Assembly (NCBI GenBank): GCA_963662175.1
Contig: OY759221.1
Coordinates: forward strand, 35,772,045-35,836,044
Reading direction: 5' to 3'
DNA length: 64,000 bases
DNA from: Aradus depressus
Lineage: Eukaryota; Arthropoda; Insecta; Hemiptera; Aradidae
Part shown: one piece after another, positions 63,729 to 64,000 of the stretch
Layout of the letters: each line of letters begins with the position of its first letter
Position numbering within the stretch: position 1 is the first letter of the stretch
Position numbers and translations under genes: made by a program
Notes under the pieces: model-generated
The model's input: the letters and a program-made list of their open reading frames with translations, nothing else
What the model was told of the DNA's origin: nothing
The model's database searches: none

Positions 63729-64000
63729 CAGGGGCGTAGCCAGGAATTTGAGCAGGGGGGGGGGGGGGGGGCAAAGTTAGGCTACGAGGGTTGGGGTATA
63801 GACTTCCGGGGCACAGCCCGCAGTTTCCGTGGTTAGCGTTGCAGATAGCACAGCAACAGCAAATGCACGCTGTGGTTTCTGTGCTTTTAGAATTAAATGA
63901 CTCATATTCAATAGCGTGCATTTGCTGCTGCTGTGCTTTGCATTTTTACTGCGCATGTAAAATCAGCTTTAAGAGTATAAAGTATAACATAAATGACGAT
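63729..64000. mobile_element. hAT-type MITE, second copy, cut by window end
   Basis: CAGGGGCGTAGCCAGGAATT at 63729, a G run, then the same body as 58198-58676 (CACAGCCCGCAGTTTCCGTG). It has about 45 bp absent from the first copy, containing an inverted GCACAGCAACAGCAAATGCA / TGCATTTGCTGCTGCTGTGC pair with the downstream sequence. Confidence 0.92.

Overview
This window looks like a piece of an AT-rich, repeat-saturated animal nuclear genome, most likely an arthropod. The evidence is tRNA-derived SINEs with RNA polymerase III boxes, degraded non-LTR retrotransposons, Tc1/mariner and hAT DNA transposon remnants, fold-back elements and several tandem arrays. The commonest SINE ends in AACCT units, the complement of the arthropod telomere repeat TTAGG. 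An insect, possibly a hemipteran, is my guess only. There is no operon structure, ribosome binding site or CRISPR, and I found no complete host gene.

Layout. 1-9 kb: SINEs, a 123-bp satellite (3660-4285), copies of an abundant repeat with inverted ACTTCCCC ends (here the 'ACTTCCCC repeat'), LINE 3' ends and one frameshifted unrecognised coding remnant (5563-5840). 9.2-9.9 kb: a short single-copy-looking island. 10.7-18.7 kb: two composite elements built from 66-bp and 142-146-bp arrays, separated by a 440-bp satellite that descends from a SINE. 19-30 kb: a direct duplication, a hAT 5' end, fold-back elements and many nested SINE and LINE insertions. 31.0-32.2 kb: 25 near-identical 47-bp units copied from the interior of the same SINE. 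33-42 kb: a LINE 3' end, a large hairpin element, a G-tract region, a candidate terminal exon and a MITE. 42-49 kb: opposed SINEs, a degraded Tc1 element, a full-length SINE with target duplication and a second MITE. 49-54 kb: a 28-bp array at the apex of a palindrome and a 5'-truncated LINE with target duplication. 54-64 kb: a hAT deletion derivative that keeps its dimerisation domain, a LINE 3' end, a hAT-type MITE with a perfect 8-bp target duplication, fold-backs and a less repetitive right end with an unrecognised 132-codon open frame.

How it fits together. The window is a record of nested transposition. The ACTTCCCC repeats are the substrate into which SINEs and LINEs inserted, often leaving clean 8-14 bp target duplications. 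One SINE family (SINE1) has at least 20 copies or fragments and has twice been turned into a tandem satellite. Several unrelated fold-back elements carry a short motif resembling a hammerhead ribozyme core, and two have a tandem array at their apex. Candidate host exons (9190, 38249, 53770, 63262) are coding-like only and are given low confidence.
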